A DNA stretch of 64,000 nucleotides. It comes from Fonsecaea monophora. Its lineage: Eukaryota; Ascomycota; Eurotiomycetes; Chaetothyriales; Herpotrichiellaceae. The stretch is taken from the NCBI RefSeq assembly GCF_001642475.1, contig NW_019173958.1, positions 1-64,000 of the forward strand, read 5' to 3'. A program made the translations under genes and the position numbers. Below, one piece after another: positions 39,728-50,833 of the stretch (position 1 is the first letter of the stretch; the number at the start of each line of letters is the position of its first letter). The notes under the pieces were generated by a model. It did no database searches. It was not told the DNA's origin and saw only the letters and a list, made by a program, of their open reading frames with translations.

Positions 39728-42700
39728 ATGAGCCTTACCACTAGCGAAACAGCTACTATGTCTTCTTACCCGGTTGTCGTTCTGCGGGTGTTTCAGCTCC
39801 TTACCGTCGTCGCGCCCACCACCTTCCTCGCCGCTGCCACGATCGTCAACTCATTCTCTGAAACCAAAGAGCCCAAAGAATCGAACCTGCGCAAGTTTCA
39901 ACTGGGCTCAGCTTGTATCGCCGCATTATTATCTTCTGCAGAGGCAGTGATTGACATTAAGAGATCTGACCCATACCAAATCTCCGACCCGGACGCAGTC
40001 TATGCGCTCTTCCTTAGTCTGGTCTGGGTTATCCTCTCGCTTAGTCTCGTTGGAACTCCCATCAGCACGTCATACCCTCATATTGGAACTTGGACGATTC
40101 TCCTTGTCTGCCAAAGCACGGTCTTTGCACTATCATTGCCTGGTACATCCTTGAAAGACAGGTCCCTATTCGCACGATCCATTCTTCAAGGGGCCCAACT
40201 AGCAGTTGAGATCGGGCTCCTCGGAGACAGCCTTTTGATTCGCTTCGTACGAGGAAAGGAAGTTGTAGGAAATGGCGATGAAACGCGACCGTTGCTAGGA
40301 AATGAATCAAGTCCGCACCCCTCGGGCTCACACGGGGAGACTCAGACGCCAAATGAGGAAGAAACGGACAGACAGCGCATACGAACGAGGCCATTCTGGC
40401 AGTACCTGGGCTCTTTCAAACTCTTTGTGCCCTATATGTACCCAAGGTCTTCACAAATGCGGATGTACTTTGGTGGGATGTTTGTCGCCAATGTCTCGAC
40501 AAGGATCGTTACGATTGCCCTTCCTCTCAGTCTCGGCAGTGTCATCAACGGCCTTGGAGAAACGATTCCTTGGAAGTCTATGGCTGTCTACGTGTTTCTC
40601 TGGTTTTTGATGTCACACGCAGCTCTCCCACTCATTGAAACCTGGCTATCATGGCGGGTAAGGGCTGATCTGATCGTCGCATTACAGCGGCATTGCTACA
40701 GTCACATCATGAAATTGTCCGCCGACTTCCACGATTCCAAGAGATCTTCAGTCATCTGGCAGACGACGAGCCAAGGTCAAGATGTGATTGACTTGCTCCA
40801 TGACGGTTTGTTTCAAACGTTGCCTACAATAGCCGACTTGGTCTTTGCAACCGTGGTCCTTACATGCCTCTTTGGGCTCTACATGACCTTTATTATCACA
40901 TCAATGTTGGTTCTGTTCTTCGGGCTGACCTTCAAGACGCTCGTGAGGAAGCGATCTATGCGTCGATCTTGGGTCGATGCGTATCACGAGCAGTATTACC
41001 AGATGAGCGAATCCTCACTGAATTGGTCAGCAGTATGCCACTCTGGACGCATCCCTTATGAAATCCAGAGGTACAGGGAGAAAGGCGACACTACTCAGGA
41101 CAGAATGCTGATTTTGTGGTTCTATGAGTTTTGGACCCAAGGTCTGCGCTACCTGATACCTGGCATCAGCTTTGTGGCCGCATGCAGTGTGGCAGCCCTG
41201 CAAATATCACACCATCAGCACAAGATTGGTGATTTTGTGGTTCTGATCACATACTGGGCACAAGTCACCGGCCCCTTGACCACTCTGGCAAGCGCAACAT
41301 CAGGTGTGACTGAGAAGCTCGTCAACGCAGAGAAGCTGGTGTTGATACTGGAAAAGAAGCCACGCATTCAGGACTTGCCAGATGCTCGACCCTTCGTGTT
41401 CCTAGAAGGCGCAGTCGAGTTTGAGAATGCGTCTTTTTCTTATGACGGCAAACGACAAATCGTGAAAGGAATTACTTTCCGTGCAGCGCCTGGGAAGACT
41501 GTGGCGTTAGTCGGACAGACGGGGGGCGGCAAGAGTACCATTTTGAAACTACTTTTTCGGTTCTATGATGTTGATCAAGGCCGCATCTTGATTGATGGAC
41601 AAGACATCAGACACATCAATCTGGAAGCTTCCGCAAACACATTGGCATGGTTCCTCAGAGTCCCGTCGTGTTCAACATGTCAGTGCTGGACAACGTTAGA
41701 TACCCTGATATTGACTGTACGGACGAAGAGGCTATGGACGCCTGTAAAGCAGCAGCCCTACACGACAAAATCATGTCGTTTACTCATGGTTATCATGAAA
41801 AGGTAGGCGAGCGTGGCACCAAGCTCTCGAGTGGTGAGCTTCAGCGGCTTGCAATTGCGCGGGCGATCCTCAAAAAGGCGGACATTTTGCTCCTGGACGA
41901 AGCCACTAGCAGTGTTGACAGCATCACGGAGAAGAAAATTCAAAATAGCATCCGTCAACTATGTGCTGGCAAGACCGCGTTTGTGATTGCACACAGGCTG
42001 TCTACAGTCGTGCATGCCGATCATATTCTCGTGATTGAGGACGGCGAGATTATCGAGTCTGGTACACATGAGACTCTCATCAAGCAGAACGGTGCTTATA
42101 ATGAGCTATGGAGCAGCCAACTTCGCCTGCAGGCTGGGGAGAGCAAGTCGAAGTCCCAATCGTGCTTCCCACCGAAAACAGATGCATTGGTCCTGGTCAA
42201 CGATATGAGTTCCGGTGAGCAAGAAACCCAGACTTTGGTGGAGAGAACAATGAGAGGAAGTGAGAATGAAGATACAGAGTGCAGAGCTCCCGAGTCGACC
42301 AGCGATCCCTCAAGCATCCACGAACACCAGCATCGAAGCCATCAAGCATCGCACGATGCTGTAGACTCGCGAGACAGGACGAACGCCAAACGCCTTGCGT
42401 GTGTGTTGGGTGCGAGATTGCCACGGTCAAAATCGCCAGGGAAAGGTGGATCGTCAGAGTCAAGCCTGAACCCCGACGCGCGCACATTTCGGCCTCGACG
42501 ATTCCAGGATTATAACAACACTACAAGTTTTACAACTAGTGACCCCAGGACTGCGACTGAAGGTCACTACGGGACTTCCTTTGGCGCCTACTCAGCCAAA
42601 ACCAGAATCGAGACGAACCTTTCCAATCAGGAGAACGACGTCAAGTGGTCGACGGCGAAAAGTCTTCGGGATTCACCCGACGTTGCTTCGAAACCACGGT

Positions 42701-43182
42701 CACCATTGCTTTTCCCGCTGAAACGAAAGTGGGTCGGGCAAGGTCGTGAGGCTTTGGGAAGTGACGAAGACCATTCCATTAGGAGCACATAAGCAACACA
42801 TGCGGAGAGCGAAGGTGTCAAAGCCGAAAGTCCCGGTTTGCAAACCGATCAACCAGAGTTGGAGGAGACCACCGCACTCGCGGGAAACAATCGCCGGCGG
42901 TTGACTGCAAGCGAACCTTTTCCCCGGAGCATTGATGTTGAAGAAGAGTCGGATGGATCATCAGCAGATGTGGACGTTCAACAGTCAGCGAAATACTCGA
43001 GGCTCCCACAACCTTCATGCCCAAGAACTGTGTCAGCTATGGAGAGAAAGACGGGTGTGTCAAATTCAGAGGATGTGATGGAAGGGGACGAGGCTGAAGC
43101 ATCCGCTGATACCGCAGCGACGAGCCCAACTATTTCCACTCCCACATCGCACCTGAGGGTCCCTGCCAACTCCCCTGCATAG
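39728..43182 (+). pseudogene. HMT1/ABCB6-type half ABC transporter, reading frame broken
   Basis: A half-size ABC exporter of the heavy-metal-tolerance family, normally in the vacuolar membrane. An N-terminal extra membrane domain spans about residues 18-170. The six-helix core is at about 230-550. The ATPase domain has GQTGGGKST (Walker A), LSSGELQRLAIARAI (signature), ILLLDEATSSVD (Walker B) and AHRLS (His loop). The frame changes at 41624-41628, between DIRHINLE and the expected FRKHIGMVPQSP, with no gap in homology and no GT..AG pair. One base is missing there. The first frame then stops at 41806 and lacks the signature. The second frame runs to a TAA at 42790 and remains open for 129 more codons to 43182. 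A sequencing error is possible for either break. Confidence 0.85.
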
Positions 43183-43643
43183 AAGGGACAGGTCTAGCCT
43201 GTGTTTGATTGAGGTGAGGGCCTTTGATCTGCAATGTTCAGATTCTTAAAAGCATCAGATACGCTTCCGGGGCGATGACAAAGAGGATGCTTCTATCGGT
43301 CGTCTTGCCGGATGAAATATCAAATACATTCTGAGTCTGGACAGTGAATCCGGTGAGCATTATGGCGATGGATATTTTCACTCGATAGGGAGTATCAGAA
43401 ATATGGAAGCAGGCAGCAATAAGACTGGTTTGTCAACATCGACTTGATTCGACGCCCTTTGACATCTGTATGTTGTGTATGCACAGGGTGGGGGGGTTTT
43501 TCCTCGGCCCACAAATCATCATGTTGTGAGGTTTTGTAACCTTCATTTTTGCATTCTTGCTCTTTTTCCACAACTCGAACCATTGACCGTCACCAGGCGT
43601 GCCTAATCTTTCCATTCATAACCATAACGCATCCTCGACGAGA
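43183..43643. other. Intergenic region before the monocarboxylate-transporter-like gene
   Basis: About 460 bp with the 3' flank of the ABC gene and the promoter of the MFS gene. A short G-run (GGGTGGGGGGG) lies near 43488-43498. Confidence 0.5.
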
Positions 43644-45140
43644 ATGTCTACCTCTACGAGCCGCCAGATCGGGAGCGAGGCCGAGATCTTGGAACTTGTT
43701 GAACACCGTGGCATTCAGGGTCACGGTATTGAACAATCATCAACACATCAACTGGAGGACAGTCCACCACAAGATGCTGTCCCGGTCGAAGATGTACCTC
43801 CAAATGGCGGCTATGGGTGGGTATGCACGGCCTGCGTCTTTCTGATCAATGCGCATACATGGGGACTGAACAGCGTAAGATACCCGGTTATGACTTGACG
43901 GAGGTCTAAAGCTCACGCGGGACAGGCATGGGGGATTTTCCTGGCCCATTATCTCAGTAATCCTACCTTTCAAGATGCATCACATCTCGAGTATGCCTTG
44001 ATAGGCGGTCTCTCGATCTCTCAGTCCCTGTTGAGCGCACCTGTGGTGAACATCTCCACGAGGAGACTCGGCATAAAGGCCACGCTTCTTATCGGCACCG
44101 TCTTCCTCTTTGTGGCCCTTCTCGGTGCCTCGTATGCAACCGAGATATGGCATCTCTTCTTGACACAAGGCGTCTGTGCCGGCTGGGCCATGGGCCTCCT
44201 CTACATCCCAGCGACTGCGGTTCTGCCACAGTGGTTCTCGACCCGTCGAAGTCTGGCTATGGGAATTGCGTCTTCGGGAGCGGGGCTGGGAGGGCTGGCG
44301 TACAATCTTGCAGCAGGCCGTATTGTCCAGAGATTAGGTATTGACTGGGCTTATCGCATATTGGCGTTCTGCGGACTCGCCGTCAACGGGGTGTGTTCGC
44401 TTCTCCTCAAAGACCGCAACAAAGCCGTTCAACCTCTGCAGACTGCGTTCAACTACCGCGAGTACGCCCACATTGAGGTTCTTCTGGTTGTCATCTGGGG
44501 AGTACTTACTGAGCTGGGCTACATCGTGCTGCTCTACTCCCTGCCCAACTACGCGACGTCTATCGGTCTCACGGCGGGACAAGGGTCTGTTGTCGGCGCT
44601 GTCCTCAACCTTGGCCTTGGAGTCGGCAGACCCGTCATTGGATATTACTCGGATGCTTTTGGCCGCCTCAACATGGCGACGATGATGACCGCACTATGTG
44701 GCGTTCTCTGCCTCGCCCTATGGGTGCCCGCGAAATCGTACGGCGTCCTCATCGCCTTTGCCCTTGCCGCGGGCAGCGTCTGCGGCATCTTCTGGAACAC
44801 TGTCACACCGGTCACCGCTGAAGTGGTAGGGCTCAAAAGGCTACCTTCGTCCTTTGGCGTCATATGTCTGTCCTTGGTTGTGCCCACAACATTCGCGGAG
44901 CCGATTGCCCTGGAGATGGTCGGTGCGTCAGGATATCTCAGCTCGCAGATCTTCGTGGGCTGCATGTTCCTGCTCGCTGCGACCAGTACGTGGGTACTCC
45001 GGTCATGGAAGATCAACCAGGTCGAATTGAAAGCCGCAAGCGAACAGAGGATCAGTCATTCTCCAGCAGCTGTGCAGGACTGGACGGGCCGTGGCCATTG
45101 GCTGACGCCGCAAAAGCTGCTCTGGTTAGGCAGGGTATGA
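43644..45140 (+). CDS. MFS monocarboxylate-transporter-like protein
   Basis: Exons 43644-43874 and 43926-45140 (51-bp intron) give 481 residues. The join WGLNS to AWGIFLAHYL is typical of fungal MCT-like (Mch) proteins, as is the preceding PPNGGYGWVCTACVFLINAH. About 12 membrane segments follow, with LPQWFSTRRSLAMGIASSGAGLGG (loop and helix 5), GIDWAYRILAF and GRPVIGYYSDAFGR (motif A-like). Substrate is unknown; yeast Mch proteins do not simply carry monocarboxylates, and related fungal proteins move riboflavin or other organic acids. The cytosolic N-terminus of about 60 residues is acidic. The ATG at 43644 was preferred since the open frame upstream has no ATG. Confidence 0.93.
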
Positions 45141-45794
45141 ACGTCAATCTTGTGCGAGAGTCATGGGCACTACGAGACTCAAACCCCGTGTTATCGAACG
45201 TACCAGCTCGGTGGAGCTGCGTTAGGGAGATTGTTCTTTGTTGAGAGAAACTGTCTTAACCCACGTTCTACGCCCCCTTTCCAGCCTTGCCCTCATTTTG
45301 GTCGCACCTCAGCCTTGTCTTGAATATCTCGAATGCATGTCTCCGGCAAACAAAGCCCCCAACAACGGCGTCAGAAATAGCTCAAGAGACTGCCAGGAAA
45401 AGGCACTCCATGCCCCAGGGGCTACCAAGAGATATCCTTTGCAATATCAACCTCATGTCTCATCATACGAAGCTCAACTTTGCTCAGCAACGCCGCTCTG
45501 CCGAGACCTTGGCTTCGTGCCCGTGGTCGTATACAAAAGCACACTGCCTCAGAGTAAGACCATGACAATGACCATGGCATCATCAGCGAACATCTTTGTA
45601 TGCTGTCTGGGTCCCTGAGGCAGCTTTGGTCCACCGACCTGGTCATGTTCTCGCCTATATCAACCCTCTCGTCCCTCAGCATTTGTGCATTCCACCAGAA
45701 CACACACTTTCCAGTACACCACACAGCAACACAACCATAACAGCCAAAAGCACCAACAGTTTTTTGAAGTTTTCCACCAACAGACCAATTCATC
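45141..45794. other. Intergenic region
   Basis: About 650 bp without a recognisable gene. The right end contains short CA/AC-rich stretches typical of a fungal 5' UTR. Confidence 0.5.
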
Positions 45795-46943
45795 ATGCAC
45801 CAACTCCCCAGACCAGCCTCTTTTCGGGGTCTCATTCTCCTTGTTGCAGCGTTCGATCTCCTTCTCACAAGCACCACCAGCTACATTCTTCCGTCTTTGG
45901 ACGCCGTTTTCTCCCTCCCTGACAGCCTGTGGCTCTGGGCGTGGAGTGCCCGCGAGTCTTTCCAAGACCGCTGCCTGATCTGTCTCAGTCTCAACTTTGC
46001 TCTCTGGATCTGCGACGTCATGGAAAGCGGCCACCTCTTCTCCTGGACGGTCAGCGTGCACGCTCGGCCCTCTCATGCTGTGAGCTTGGCGCCTTGGGAT
46101 ACGACCGCCCTCCTGTTCCTGCAAGCCGGATTTTTCGCCTCGACTGTGTCAAATATCACTTTTGCTCTCCGCCTGCGTGAGCTGAGAATATCGACGTTTG
46201 TGTATCAAGTCGTGCAGACCAAGGAACTCTTCCTCGAACTCTCTCTGCTCTGTTTCTATGCACTCCTGGCAATCCGGATCGCCTCGAAATGTTGCGCCAA
46301 TGGTCTCGAAGTCAGCAGAGATCTTCCCACCTGCACAAATCTCGTCTATGAATGCCAGGTACCAGTTTATTGCGGTGGGCCAGATCCTTTCAAAGTGCCA
46401 GCCCCTGGCTCCTTTCCAGTCACCGACCCTCACAATCATCTCGAAAGCACCGAGTTTGCCCTGGTGGAGTCATTCTCAAACCCCATGACAGGAGACGGTC
46501 GGTCATCGCCCACCCCTTTCATCAACAGGGCCAGAGCCAGCGCCAGGGAATCCGTCTTCTACCTCCCGCCTCCAGTCAAGCTGAGCCGACCGACCATGCG
46601 TGCCCGCCGGGCCTTTCGACGAGTCAACCACGACAACCAGCGTGTGGACAATGGAGCGCTGACTTTCGACACTTGCGTGACAACCGACGATTCCTCCTCC
46701 TCCTATTCCTCCGCCACCGATTCCGACTACGACGCCGACACGGAATCCATGTCTAAGGAGCAAGTAAGACCACGCGACGTATTACATCACAACGCAACCG
46801 CTACCGCTACCGCTAAAAATGTTACTGATCACATGCGCGCCCTCACGGAACAGCCAGCCCAGCTCGGCCCGCCGCGGAGGAGTGACCGCCTCGGCCGGCG
46901 GAATGCCTGGGACTGGACCAACATTCCCGCTGTGCAGGGGTGA
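45795..46943 (+). CDS. Predicted membrane protein, unknown family
   Basis: Intronless, 382 residues. Hydrophobic segments lie at about 10-30, 58-75, 98-120 and 145-165, so four membrane passes are likely in the first half (LILLVAAFDLLL, LICLSLNFALWI, LLFLQAGFFASTVSNI, ELSLLCFYALLAIRI). A Cys-rich loop follows (KCCANG, CTNLVYECQ, VYCGG). The second half is Ser/Asp/Arg-rich and probably a cytosolic disordered tail, with a Ser/Tyr/Asp run around 300-320. I do not recognise a family. The strong hydrophobic pattern and long open frame make it a likely gene. Confidence 0.65.
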   Translation: MHQLPRPASFRGLILLVAAFDLLLTSTTSYILPSLDAVFSLPDSLWLWAWSARESFQDRCLICLSLNFALWICDVMESGHLFSWTVSVHARPSHAVSLAPWDTTALLFLQAGFFASTVSNITFALRLRELRISTFVYQVVQTKELFLELSLLCFYALLAIRIASKCCANGLEVSRDLPTCTNLVYECQVPVYCGGPDPFKVPAPGSFPVTDPHNHLESTEFALVESFSNPMTGDGRSSPTPFINRARASARESVFYLPPPVKLSRPTMRARRAFRRVNHDNQRVDNGALTFDTCVTTDDSSSSYSSATDSDYDADTESMSKEQVRPRDVLHHNATATATAKNVTDHMRALTEQPAQLGPPRRSDRLGRRNAWDWTNIPAVQG

Positions 46944-47396
46944 CTCGTGAATGGTGCATGAACAGTGTCACGCGATCGTGGAGAAGCTTTGGCTCTGGCT
47001 CGCTGGCGAGAGGTTCGACGGAGGTGAGATTCACGGATGGGAGCAGGACAGGACAGGACAAGACAAGGGATGTACCCTATCCGAAGTGATAGCAGAGATG
47101 GAATACAGACGTGGAACACAGACGTGAATCATTCGCAAAGGGGGGAAAAAAGAAAGGAGAAAAGGGAAGGGAAGAAAAGTAGGGGGTTGATCAAGGGATA
47201 CTAGTCATCCAGTCTATTTCACAACATAGCAGAGCAGAGCATGGCATGGCATGGCATAACAAAAAAGGAGCAGAAAACCACCGTTACAATACCATTCATT
47301 CAGTCATTAATTCCATCATCCCCCCAGCAGGCAGTGACGCCCATCCATTCAATGTCCTCTAAATCCTCTAAATCTCATGAGGGATTCTGTGATCGA

Positions 47397-47431
47397 CTAG
47401 ATGCTAGATGCTAGATGCTAGATGCTAGATG
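47397..47431. repeat. Five tandem copies of the heptamer CTAGATG
   Basis: 35 bp, five exact copies of a 7-bp unit. A period of seven is unusual among the 4- and 6-bp tracts elsewhere in this window. Confidence 0.95.
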
Positions 47432-47598
47432 TACACCGACCAGTTCCGGGGAGAGAACAGATCAAGGGACAGACAAGGTAGACGACTGATATCGACACAG
47501 TGGACAACATCAGCAGCAACAGATGGAACGAGACGAATAGATGGAAAGAAATTAGAATTGTTCATGATGTGGGTATCCTAAATGTCCACGTGTCTACC

Positions 47599-47630
47599 GA
47601 TAGATGGGCGCAAAACGACGCCCATCTATC
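47599..47630. repeat. Perfect 12-bp inverted repeat with 8-base loop
   Basis: GATAGATGGGCG and its exact complement are separated by CAAAACGA. It would form a stable hairpin in RNA or act as a palindromic binding site. It lies in the shared 3' region of two convergent genes. Confidence 0.9.
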
Positions 47631-48118
47631 CACACTGTCAACAGAGATTTTTTTGGTTTCCATATCCTTGTCACCTGTGTGTCCCTCTCTCCCTTTGACT
47701 AGTCGTACTTCGCTGGAGTAGTGCACAGTTGCTCGGCTCGTAATCCCAAATGTCAATGCCTAACCAAACAGCAAACAAGTCCTAAAACAACATCAACCGT
47801 AAAGGAAGGAAACTCGTAAATCGTTCATCGTCGGAGAAATCGTGAAATAAATGGTCGTTGGTGAGTCGTGCCCATTGGAACCAGGGACACAGACTCGCGT
47901 CGTGATAGGCCCCAAAGGGCTGAAATATGTCGAGCGTCGTTGATAGACGCGTCTCGTAAATGACAACAAGAATGGCCGAAAGTTCGTCGATTTGGTTCGT
48001 CGATAGATGGATCCGACTGTGTGACTGGAACCCTTTACTAGAGATGCAGACTTGTTGATCGTTCAATCAGTTCTCTTGTCGCTGAGTGTTCACATCATCA
48101 AACACCAATTTTACTGCG

Positions 48119-49939
48119 TCAAACTTCCCAGGGCAATTCGTCCTCCTCGCACCTCATACATGTCAAGTACCCCAACCCTCCGCCTCCTCCATCGCTCAGG
48201 CTCCTCAAATCCAGTTCGAGGCAGTTCCTGGTCAACGGTTTCACAATATCCCTGGCGACGTTCTTAATCTCATCAATCTTCCGTTCAAATCTCCGGAGAT
48301 TTTCGCGGCTGTAGAGAGAGTGAGGAGATCCAGGGGGGGTCAGCTTGAGGAATCGTTTTAGCTCATCGTGAGCGAGAAAAGTATCAGGGTTGGCAGAACC
48401 AATCAAGCGAAAGATGCGGCCCGTGTTGATTGGTGATAGGGGAGGCGCATGAGGCTGATAGGGAGGCGGTGGCATGGCGTTCTGAGCGTTGGTGCCGTGC
48501 GGGAGAGGGCGGCCATTTGGTCCGGGCTGTGTGTTCGCATGTCCGCTGCCGGGTCGCGAACTCGGACTGTTTTTCAAGATCCCTCGAATCTCGGGCGCCG
48601 TATTTTCTGCCAACCATTGCCGCCAAAGGCTAACGGCCAGCCAGCCAAGGTAGTCATTTGACGGATTTACCCTTTCACCACGGGTCGTGGTCAGAGTCAA
48701 GCGAAACAGCTTCGTTTCGACCTTGTGCTTTAACTCTTCGAGTTCGTCGACTTTGTCCTCAATCAAATCAATTACTGACTGGGGCACTTCGTATCCTGCA
48801 CCAGAGTGGTTGGGCGGCTTGAGATGGGGCAGGGCGCCTGGCCATTGCCCTACGACGTGGGTTAGAGCTTCGGAGAAGATGATTCGACTTCGTGCGAGGT
48901 AGCCAAGTTTGAGGTACGACGGCGGGTATTTTGCGATCTGCTTGAATAGCCGGGACGAGAAACGCAAGAGATGATGGTCGATTCGAGGTCCAACGACGGA
49001 AATGGCGTCGTACATGTCTGCCAGTGAAAGGAGAGCCTTGCATTCCGAATAGGCCGAGGCGATGTTGGACGAGTTTAGAACTGGAGCATAGTTGTAGAAG
49101 ATGCGAAACAAGTTGTCATAGTCTCTGAGCAGCGGGTTCGTCAGGCATGGATCAGGAGCGGGCGCTGCAAGTTCAGCACTGGATTGAGTTGCTGGGCCGC
49201 GGTGAGAGAGGCCCAGGTTGGCCATGGAACGAAAGAAGGACGAGTGAATGGCTTGATGCCTTGGACGTTCTGGGGGAGAAAGTGGTGGCGGCGCCGGCGC
49301 CGTGGCAGCAGTAAAGAGATTGCCCTCGGGGGTCTTCTGAACCAGGATGGGTTCATCATCATCCTCCAGATCTTCCCAGTCGAGTTCAAACCTCCATCTC
49401 CTTCTCTGACCCAAAGCCGCTGGTGGTATCGGTGGTGGTTGAGGAGCAGGATTGGAGGGGCCAGGCGTCGAGCTGACTTGGGAAGACTCCTCTCCGATGA
49501 CACTCAAGGCCTGATCGGTTCGTAAAGGAGACGAGAGATTGTGGCCAGCTTGGTGTGATTGACCGCGAGACCATTCTTCGCTTGTGCTGGCTTGAAAGAA
49601 ACCCGAAAATTGTGCCAGCGTCAAACTGTGTAGCAGATATCTCTTCTCTTGTCCATCGCAGGCAATAACTATCTCGACATCTCCAGTTTGTGAGAAGAAG
49701 GGAAACTCGTTCTGCGGCACATGAGAGGAGCCACCGTGATGCGAACGTCCTCGATTGTGGTGATGTCTCGATCGCGAGGTGCGGGAAACAACAGAGGGTG
49801 CGGCTCGAGACTGAGAAAGAGAGCGTGTGTGAGAGTGGTCTAGGACCTCTGCGCGTGAAACCATCGGTGAGACTGAGATTCGGTTTGCTTGCTGGACGGG
49901 TTGAGATGGTGTTTGTTGTGGAGCAAACTGCTGGTTCAT
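48119..49939 (-). CDS. BTB/POZ-domain-like protein
   Basis: Single frame, 606 residues. The first 80 residues are Gln/Ser/His/Arg-rich and likely disordered. A BTB-like fold starts near 87: FSQTGDVEIVIACDGQEKRYLLHSLTLAQFSGFF, the typical opening of a DVE(I/V)...F.LHS..LA..S.FF type. It is interrupted by a Pro-rich acidic insertion, and the later part resembles the helical end of the domain (LFRIFYNYAP, YSECKALLSLADMYDAISVVGPRIDHHLLRF). The C-terminal half has a further helical region and a Pro-rich segment. BTB proteins often recruit cullin-3 or form dimers; no BACK or Kelch repeat is seen. Fungal proteins with this arrangement are of unknown function. Confidence 0.8.
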   Translation of the reverse strand: MNQQFAPQQTPSQPVQQANRISVSPMVSRAEVLDHSHTRSLSQSRAAPSVVSRTSRSRHHHNRGRSHHGGSSHVPQNEFPFFSQTGDVEIVIACDGQEKRYLLHSLTLAQFSGFFQASTSEEWSRGQSHQAGHNLSSPLRTDQALSVIGEESSQVSSTPGPSNPAPQPPPIPPAALGQRRRWRFELDWEDLEDDDEPILVQKTPEGNLFTAATAPAPPPLSPPERPRHQAIHSSFFRSMANLGLSHRGPATQSSAELAAPAPDPCLTNPLLRDYDNLFRIFYNYAPVLNSSNIASAYSECKALLSLADMYDAISVVGPRIDHHLLRFSSRLFKQIAKYPPSYLKLGYLARSRIIFSEALTHVVGQWPGALPHLKPPNHSGAGYEVPQSVIDLIEDKVDELEELKHKVETKLFRLTLTTTRGERVNPSNDYLGWLAVSLWRQWLAENTAPEIRGILKNSPSSRPGSGHANTQPGPNGRPLPHGTNAQNAMPPPPYQPHAPPLSPINTGRIFRLIGSANPDTFLAHDELKRFLKLTPPGSPHSLYSRENLRRFERKIDEIKNVARDIVKPLTRNCLELDLRSLSDGGGGGLGYLTCMRCEEDELPWEV

Positions 49940-50833
49940 GTCATTTCACCCAAAGTTGCTCTCATGAGGAGCTGTTCGCATCCGAGGAACGCAATGGCTT
50001 CTGTATACCACGCGCCTTCGTCACCGTCACTGCCGTTGCCCGCTTCTTCTGCCTTGTCAAAACTGCCTTTGGACTGTCGCTTAGGCGTTTCCCACGGGAG
50101 CCAGGCGCAGCCTCACGGGTCACAAGGTGTGTCTCAACCGATAAGTACTTCGGGATTGAGCTTGTCGAGACAACTTTGCGAGTTGTCGCACTGCAGCTGA
50201 TGGCCGGTTGAGATGCCTCGGGGATGCAGTGCCTGTCACGATGTTCAGCAAAGTCTCCCAACGTCTTCTCGTGTGTGCGCCATGGGACGAAAGGCACCGG
50301 GGAAGAAGAGGCTACCGCGGGACAGAAGAGTGGCGATAGAGCAGCAAAGCGAAGGCCGCATGAGGGAAAGTTCCGCTGCAGGTCCCGCTCGAGTCAAATC
50401 CATGTCAGCCAGTCGTGAGCACAGCTGAACCAAGGCACAAGCACAGTCAAACCAACGCCACGATCTCATTTGTGGCCAACATGATGCGCTTAATACCAAC
50501 TGGAAAACAGGAGACGTGAAATAGACAGAGACCAGTCTCATCATTCGTACTGGCGTACAGACACCCCTTGTCAATAACCCTGGCAGCCTCGACAGGGTTA
50601 CGTACAATGCCAGGTCGACTATATATCCTCTTCTAGATCTTTCAGAGCCTTTCTTTACAATTGCACCCTCGACGACACTGTGTCGGCCATTTCATCGGTG
50701 CTCTTTTTCCACCGCCAATCGCCATGCTGATTTGCGCTCAACAAGTCGCCATGCTATGCTAATTCAGGGTCAAGAAATGAACAGAGAGACCCGTAACGCC
50801 ATAATCGACACTCGGTATCCTCACGAGCGCCTT
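49940..50833. other. Intergenic region
   Basis: About 0.9 kb: promoter of the BTB gene and 3' flank of the PDK1 gene. A CT-rich strip lies at about 50630-50700. No gene is supported. Confidence 0.5.

Larger units (their letters stand above)
46944..48118. other. Convergent intergenic region with repeats and a hairpin
   Basis: About 1.2 kb between two converging genes. It holds ATGGC tandem units near 47238-47256, a purine-rich tract at 47135-47190, a heptamer array at 47397 and a perfect hairpin at 47599. No protein gene is supported. Confidence 0.55.

Noticed and set aside
39243..39731. 162-residue plus-strand ORF upstream of the ABC transporter
   Set aside because: It ends at the ABC start, lacks motifs, and its right part is the CT-rich promoter.
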